DNA of 10,757 nucleotides from Nitrospira sp. GTDB lineage: Bacteria; Nitrospirota; Nitrospiria; Nitrospirales; Nitrospiraceae. The position numbers and the translations under genes were made by a program. Below the pieces are notes generated by a model. The model saw only the letters and a program-made list of their open reading frames with translations. It made no database searches and was not told the origin of the DNA. Shown in pieces: positions 6,990-10,757 of the stretch (its first letter is position 1; each line of letters starts with the position of its first letter). The DNA lies in contig JANYAJ010000385.1 of assembly GCA_025361385.1 (NCBI GenBank), forward strand, positions 1 through 10,757, written 5' to 3'.

Positions 6990-6994
6990 GAGGA
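6990..6994 (+). promoter_or_regulatory. Ribosome binding site supporting a GTG start at 7003
   Basis: GAGGA here (within AGAGAGGA, 6987-6994) is followed by 8 bases and then GTG at 7003. The ATG at 6998 is out of frame and stops at once, so GTG is the best start for the flavoprotein. The frame is open further upstream, but only over the VTT coding region. Confidence 0.65.
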
Positions 6995-7002
6995 TCGATG
7001 AG

Positions 7003-8559
7003 GTGAATCTGCACGGAGAGAGTCTCGTCCTGCCGAACGACGAGCACAATCAGGCGCTCGTGGCCAATGTTCATCCTTCCAATTGGGTCAATCCCGAGCC
7101 GACGGGCCGTTACAATATCGTTGTGATCGGCGCCGGCACTGCCGGGCTGATTACGGCTGTGATCGCAGCGAGTCTGGGTGCCAAGGTCGCGTTGATCGAG
7201 CGGCATCTCATGGGGGGCGATTGCCTGAACGTCGGTTGTGTGCCGTCGAAAGGGGTGATCCGAGCGGCTCGCGCCTGGGCCGATGTGCGGCAAGCGTCTG
7301 AGTTCGGCCTCCATATTCCCGCCGGTGTGAAATATGACTTTGGTGCGGCGATGGCACGCATGAGAAAACTCCGTGCGCGGATCAGTCACAACGATTCCGC
7401 CCACCGCTATACCAAGCTGGGAGTGGATGTGTTTATCGGTAGCGGGCGCTTTACCGGTTCCGGGACCATCCAAGTGGAGGGGCAGGCAGGTAACCGCATA
7501 CTCTCTTTTGCCAGAGCGGCAATTTGTACTGGTGCACGGGCGGCAGCTCCGCCGACACCGGGGCTGGAAGAAACGGGTTACCTGACCAATGAAACGATTT
7601 TTTCGCTCACGGAGTTGCCTTCACGGCTGGCGGTGATCGGAGCCGGTCCCATTGGGTGCGAAATGGCGCAATCGTTTGCGCGCTTCGGCAGCCGGGTGCA
7701 GCTGTTCGAACGGATGGGCCATATTCTGCCGCGCGAAGATGCCGATGCCGCGGAAATTGTCCAAGCGCAGATGAAGAAGGATGGCGTCGAGTTCCTGTTC
7801 AACTCGATGGTCACGCGCGTTGAACGGCGAGGGGCCGAGAAAGTAATTCACTACGACCTGCAGGGTATGACGAACGAGTTGGTTGTCGATGATATCCTTG
7901 TCGGCATCGGTCGGGCTCCGAATGTGGATGGGCTGGGATTGGAGCTGGTGGGGGTGGAGTATGACCAGCGGACCGGCGTGAAGGTCGATATCGGCTTGCA
8001 GACCACGAATCCCGTAATCTACGCGGCGGGCGATATCTGCTCTCCGTTCAAGTTCACGCACACCGCAGATGCGATGGCGCAGATCGTCATCCAGAACGCG
8101 CTATTTCCTCATCCTTTCGGATTGGGCCGCGCGAGCACCGACTCGCTGATCATTCCCTGGGCGACGTTTACAGAGCCGGAAATCGCCCACGTCGGGCTGT
8201 ACGAGAAGGATGCGAAGGACAAGGGGATGGAGGTGGAGACCTATACCTTCGCATTGGATGAGGTTGACCGCGCAATTCTGGATGGGGAAGATGACGGGTT
8301 CGCCCGGATTCATATTCAAAAAGGGACTGACAAGATCGTCGGTGCGACTATCGTGGCGGCGCATGCCGGCGAGATGATCAACGAGTTTTCCGTGCTGATG
8401 AAGGCCGGGCTAGGAGCCAAGATCATTGCCGGGACCATCCACCCCTATCCGACGCAAGCTGAGGTGAACAAGAAAGTCGTGAATCTGTGGCGGAAGACGC
8501 ATTTCACTCAGGGGACCAAGAATCTTCTCCTGAAGCTCTTCGCCTGGATGAGGCGTTAA
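7003..8559 (+). CDS. Mercuric-reductase-like FAD-dependent disulfide oxidoreductase (not a true MerA)
   Basis: A 518-residue class I pyridine-nucleotide disulfide oxidoreductase. The FAD motif VVIGAGTAGL is at 40-49, the redox-active GGDCLNVGCVPSK at 71-83 (Cys74 and Cys79), the NAD(P)H motif VIGAGPIGCE at 211-220, and the second FAD motif YAAGDICSP at 340-348. The C-terminal dimerisation domain has HPYPTQAEV (480-488), where His480 and Glu487 probably form the acid-base pair. It lacks both the N-terminal heavy-metal domain and the C-terminal Cys pair that deliver Hg(II) in MerA, and there is no mer operon nearby, so mercury reduction is unlikely. An N-terminal extension of about 35 residues precedes the FAD domain. 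It should transfer electrons from NAD(P)H through FAD to a disulfide or another acceptor, substrate unknown. It lies 37 bases after the VTT gene and 1 base before the DUF3047 gene, which indicates cotranscription. Start: GTG 7003. Confidence 0.9.
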   Translation: MNLHGESLVLPNDEHNQALVANVHPSNWVNPEPTGRYNIVVIGAGTAGLITAVIAASLGAKVALIERHLMGGDCLNVGCVPSKGVIRAARAWADVRQASEFGLHIPAGVKYDFGAAMARMRKLRARISHNDSAHRYTKLGVDVFIGSGRFTGSGTIQVEGQAGNRILSFARAAICTGARAAAPPTPGLEETGYLTNETIFSLTELPSRLAVIGAGPIGCEMAQSFARFGSRVQLFERMGHILPREDADAAEIVQAQMKKDGVEFLFNSMVTRVERRGAEKVIHYDLQGMTNELVVDDILVGIGRAPNVDGLGLELVGVEYDQRTGVKVDIGLQTTNPVIYAAGDICSPFKFTHTADAMAQIVIQNALFPHPFGLGRASTDSLIIPWATFTEPEIAHVGLYEKDAKDKGMEVETYTFALDEVDRAILDGEDDGFARIHIQKGTDKIVGATIVAAHAGEMINEFSVLMKAGLGAKIIAGTIHPYPTQAEVNKKVVNLWRKTHFTQGTKNLLLKLFAWMRR

Positions 8560-8560
8560 C

Positions 8561-9331
8561 ATGAAGCCCGTGTCTCTCCTCTCTGCGCTTGTTCTGTTCA
8601 CGCTCGTGGTGCTTAGCGGGCATCAGCTCTCGTGGGGGGAATTACCTGCGGTGATCGAGGTGGCGAAGTTTTCGAGCGGGACGATCGGGCAGGGGATGCC
8701 TGAGGGGTGGAATCCGCTCACCTTTAAGAAGATTTCAAAACATACCTCGTACGAAGTCGTGAAGGATGGGGAAGAGGTGGTGGTAAAGGCTGTCAGTCAT
8801 TCTTCCGCCTCGGGTCTGACCAAAGAAGTGAGGATCGATCCCAAAGAGTACCCGGTCGTTCGGTGGCGGTGGAAGATTGATCATGTGCTCAACGGCAGTG
8901 ATGTGGCCCTCAAGGCGGGCGACGACTTTCCTGCCCGGCTCTATGTCACCTTCGAATACGATTCCCGGAAGGTTAGTTTGGGCAAGAAGCTGAAGTACAA
9001 GGCCGGACGGGCAATCTTCGGCGATATTCCCATCGGGGCGCTCAACTATATCTGGGAAACCAAGACTCCGGTTGGGACCATTGTCGAGAATGCCTATACG
9101 GATTTCGCACAGATGATCGTTGTCGAAAGCGGAAAACAGAAGGTCGGGACATGGGTCGTTGAGGAACGGAATATCTACGAGGATTACAAGCGAGCCTTTG
9201 GGGAAGAGCCGCCGATGATCAATGGCGTGGCGATCATGACGGATACGGATAATACGAAGGAAGAAGCGACGGCCTACTACGGCGATATTGTCTTTCAACG
9301 ATCGGTGACGGCATCGACTCGAGAGCCGTGA
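8561..9331 (+). CDS. Secreted DUF3047 protein
   Basis: A 256-residue protein with an N-terminal signal peptide (about residues 1-26, core LLSALVLFTLVVLSG). The rest matches what I know of DUF3047: YPVVRWRWKIDHVL (98-111), DDFPARLYVTFEYD, then IPIGALNYIWETKTPVGTIV, then GKQKVGTWVVEERNIYEDYK, and near the end INGVAIMTDTDNTKEEATAY. The pattern suggests a beta-sandwich, periplasmic or secreted. No catalytic residues are assigned for the family. The ATG starts 1 base after the oxidoreductase stop, so translation is probably coupled and the protein belongs to the same operon. Its envelope location fits the VTT membrane protein two genes upstream. Molecular function is unknown. Confidence 0.85.
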   Translation: MKPVSLLSALVLFTLVVLSGHQLSWGELPAVIEVAKFSSGTIGQGMPEGWNPLTFKKISKHTSYEVVKDGEEVVVKAVSHSSASGLTKEVRIDPKEYPVVRWRWKIDHVLNGSDVALKAGDDFPARLYVTFEYDSRKVSLGKKLKYKAGRAIFGDIPIGALNYIWETKTPVGTIVENAYTDFAQMIVVESGKQKVGTWVVEERNIYEDYKRAFGEEPPMINGVAIMTDTDNTKEEATAYYGDIVFQRSVTASTREP

Positions 9332-9350
9332 TCTGTATGGTGGCTCATCG

Positions 9351-9385
9351 TGAACGGGCTGGCCTGTTCAGGGCCAGCCCGTTCA
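9351..9385. terminator. Strong hairpin between convergent genes (probable bidirectional terminator)
   Basis: A perfect 14-bp stem: TGAACGGGCTGGCC (9351-9364) pairs with GGCCAGCCCGTTCA (9372-9385) around a 7-base loop. It starts 19 bases after the DUF3047 stop and lies before the convergent gene ending at 9431. A second, smaller hairpin, CCGCGC/GCGCGG (9395-9400 with 9412-9417), follows. Neither side has a T-tract, so it is not a textbook intrinsic terminator, but position and stability suggest transcript ending or 3'-end protection for both genes. Confidence 0.65.
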
Positions 9386-9430
9386 TGGACACCACCGCGC
9401 GTGAGGTGGGTGCGCGGATTCGAAATAGGG

Positions 9431-9823
9431 TTACTGAATAGAGTTCGCGAAGCCGCCTCGCGTAATTTCCGCGCGGACGGTGTCCCCGACCTTCTTCTGC
9501 TTGATGTGCTTCGTGCCTTGTCCGACGCGCAGACTGACCTGGTTGCCTTCGTAGTCTTCGACCGTATAGATGTCGCCTGCGACATTTTTCACCGTCCCTC
9601 CGACGGTCTTCCAGGCCGGGCCTGGCTTGGAGTCATGGTGGCCGGCCTTGGGGGCTTCGCCCTGCTCGGGGACATGGCTGACGGCTTCAGCCGCTGCCTT
9701 GGCAGACGTGTGGTTGGACTTCTTGCTCTTCGAGTCCTTGGCCAACGCCGGGGTCAGCGCCAATGCCACAATAGCCAGGGTGCTCACCAGGACCGTGAGA
9801 GTCTGTTTGTTTACCGTCTTCAT
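9431..9823 (-). CDS. Small secreted protein of unknown function
   Basis: A 130-residue protein. Residues 1-28 are a clear signal peptide (MKTVNKQ, hydrophobic core, TPALA). A Lys/Ser/Ala/His-rich linker (29-68) is followed by a compact C-terminal domain: WKTVGGTVKNVAGDIYTVED (71-90), then YEGNQVSLRVGQGT (91-104), GDTVRAEI (113-120) and TRGGFANSIQ. The alternating strand pattern, G-TV--V-GD-Y-VED--G--V-LRV, suggests a small beta-barrel (OB/SH3-like) domain of a kind common in secreted proteins. I do not recognise a named family. The frame is open up to 9877, but ATG 9823 with AAGGAGG at 9831-9837 (7-base spacer) clearly sets the start. It converges with the DUF3047 gene across a hairpin and is probably its own transcription unit. 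Confidence 0.78.
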   Translation of the reverse strand: MKTVNKQTLTVLVSTLAIVALALTPALAKDSKSKKSNHTSAKAAAEAVSHVPEQGEAPKAGHHDSKPGPAWKTVGGTVKNVAGDIYTVEDYEGNQVSLRVGQGTKHIKQKKVGDTVRAEITRGGFANSIQ

Positions 9824-9830
9824 GTCAAAA

Positions 9831-9837
9831 CCTCCTT
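9831..9837 (-). promoter_or_regulatory. Strong ribosome binding site for the small secreted protein
   Basis: The minus strand reads AAGGAGG, 7 bases before ATG 9823. It is an almost ideal Shine-Dalgarno sequence, suggesting efficient translation. It rules out the upstream ATG at 9877, which would put 18 residues ahead of the signal peptide. Confidence 0.8.
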
Positions 9838-10054
9838 GCAACGTGAGAGTTGTCTTCAACCTAGAACCCCTCAGCAAGGCGTATGCCGAAGTGGGTGGTC
9901 AGACTGAGCAAAGAAATTCAGCAGGTTATGAGAGTTGTTGGGCGAACTGCCTCGAAATGCCAACGAATATAGGAAAAAAAACGGCATGAACCTGTCCAAA
10001 TATGATCCTAATCTGCCGATGTGAGGATCGGTGGTGGCAGGGCCGGTGGCGGTG

Positions 10055-10071
10055 TTGAGCCATATGCTCAA
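10055..10071. repeat. Perfect 6-bp inverted repeat (operator or hairpin candidate)
   Basis: TTGAGC-CATAT-GCTCAA is a perfect 6-bp inverted repeat around a 5-base centre. It lies in gene-free DNA about 230 bases upstream of the minus-strand gene starting at 9823. It could bind a dimeric regulator or form a hairpin; there is no further support. Confidence 0.3.
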
Positions 10072-10129
10072 GCCATTCAGAAGTCTTGTGGCAAGCCGGC
10101 CGGTGAGCCTTGTCGCGCCGAGATGTGCC

Positions 10130-10149
10130 AGAGATTCTCGAAGATCTCT
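10130..10149. repeat. Short inverted repeat
   Basis: AGAGAT (10130-10135) and ATCTCT (10144-10149) form a 6-bp inverted repeat around an 8-base centre, in DNA without a recognised gene. It may be chance. Confidence 0.2.
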
Positions 10150-10688
10150 CGGTAATCAGTCGCATCTCATGTCGGTTAAGAATGGTACGTGGGTCATCCT
10201 GCAGCTGTTGATCGACTTCCCTCACCCCAGATTTCTCACCAGCATTATGAGCGAAGCCCGTCGAGCTGCGGTACCGTCAGTCGTTCGATTAGCCCGAGGA
10301 CAGGCTGTATGACCCACCCGTCTCCGTGTGCGGCTCGTCATTTTTCACGTCGAGTTTCGTCTGCCGGTGTTGCCTCGCATAATTTTCAAAGATACTCGAT
10401 AGTCTCACGGAGGGATTTGTTTATTCAGTCGATACCGAATTGCCGCTGGCATATTGAACCCCGTTGACGATCCTGGTTTGTTCCAATCCTTGATTGACAC
10501 ATCGGCACATCGGTCTTTGGTCTGTCGGCACCAAACGTCACGTGTTCCATGCCCGTAATTCTTTTTTCGGATTTTAACCGGGCTCTTGGCTTGCAAGGTT
10601 GTTCGAAACGGTTCGTCGAGCCGCATCCTGGTATTTGTGGGCTCGGCTGACCTGCCGTGGCTTTTCTAGATTTTTCAAGAGGGAACGG

Positions 10689-10757
10689 ATGTCAGAAGGA
10701 ATCAGAATTGTGACATATCGTGTCGACTCGGAGTATCATGTTCAATCGGAGTATGTA
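10689..10757 (+). CDS. Probable gene start with a YxVxSE repeat, cut by window edge
   Basis: ATG 10689 follows GAGGGAAC (ending about 3 bases before the ATG), and the frame is open to the window edge (23 codons). The peptide begins MSEGIRIVT, then YRVDSE, YHVQSE, YV: a six-residue repeat visible in both protein and DNA (TCGGAGTAT at 10728-10736 and 10746-10754, 18 bases apart). The alternating pattern suggests beta-strands. Too little is present to name a family, and it could be a chance frame. Confidence 0.45.
   Translation, partial: MSEGIRIVTYRVDSEYHVQSEYV

Larger units (their letters stand above)
9824..10688. other. About 865-base region without a convincing gene
   Basis: Reading frames here are short, overlap on both strands, and give His/Arg/Ser-rich translations with no domain, signal peptide or good ribosome site; I treat them as non-coding or decayed. 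Composition becomes more A+T-rich to the right: one 60-base stretch at 10381-10440 is only about 37% G+C. Small inverted repeats are present at 10055-10071 and 10130-10149. The left part must hold the promoter of the minus-strand gene starting at 9823. I saw no tRNA, rRNA, recognisable transposase or CRISPR repeat. Confidence 0.55.

Noticed and set aside
6898..7002. Upstream extension of the flavoprotein overlapping the VTT gene
   Set aside because: The overlap region is VTT coding sequence read in another frame; GTG 7003 has a suitable ribosome site.
7003..8559. Annotation as mercuric reductase (merA)
   Set aside because: It lacks the C-terminal Cys pair and heavy-metal domain, and no mer genes are nearby.
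10270..10345. Possible group II intron or reverse-transcriptase remnant around the GTGTGCGGCTC segment
   Set aside because: No domain V hairpin could be built and no reverse-transcriptase motif appears in any frame.
10590..10625. tRNA-like T-loop (GTTCGAAAC)
   Set aside because: The flanking stem pairs mostly by wobble, and no matching acceptor or anticodon arm is present.
9926..10626. Several 70-100 codon open frames on both strands
   Set aside because: They overlap one another, lack ribosome sites and give compositions unlike the real genes here.

Overview
The window looks like chromosomal DNA of a diderm (outer-membrane) bacterium of moderately high G+C content. The gene set, coding style and a palindromic 'GGATGCT…AAAAA' element fit a Nitrospira-like organism (phylum Nitrospirota). 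That assignment is an inference from gene content and remembered repeat families, not from a marker gene.

Layout. (1) Bases 1-392, minus strand: the 5' part of a secreted glycoside hydrolase family 8 enzyme (endoglucanase/BcsZ type), cut by the window edge. (2) Bases 681-4287, plus strand: an intermembrane lipid-transport cluster in the order ydbH, ynbE, ydbL. These encode a long AsmA-like inner-membrane bridge protein, its small outer-membrane lipoprotein partner and a small periplasmic modulator. A palindromic MITE-like element (about 157 bp) sits between ynbE and ydbL, and its left end overlaps the ynbE stop codon. (3) Bases 4293-4937, minus strand: a cytoplasmic sulfite-oxidase-like molybdopterin protein that converges on ydbL with a 5-base gap. 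(4) Bases 5116-5667, plus strand: a small secreted protein ending in two EF-hand loops, followed by a gene-poor stretch with at most one doubtful small lipoprotein gene. (5) Bases 6228-9331, plus strand: a tight three-gene operon of a VTT/TVP38 (DedA-superfamily) membrane protein, a mercuric-reductase-like FAD disulfide oxidoreductase without the mercury-specific cysteines, and a secreted DUF3047 protein. (6) A strong hairpin, then a convergent small secreted protein gene on the minus strand (9431-9823). (7) Bases 9824-10688: about 865 bases without a convincing gene, more A+T-rich toward the right. (8) Bases 10689-10757: the first 23 codons of a probable gene with a six-residue repeat, cut by the right edge.

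Most products face the cell envelope. YdbH, YnbE and YdbL are expected to move phospholipids to the outer membrane. The VTT protein, disulfide oxidoreductase and DUF3047 protein form the best candidate here for a poorly described system: a membrane or periplasm process coupled to a cytoplasmic flavin disulfide reductase. No rRNA, tRNA, CRISPR array or complete insertion sequence was seen.
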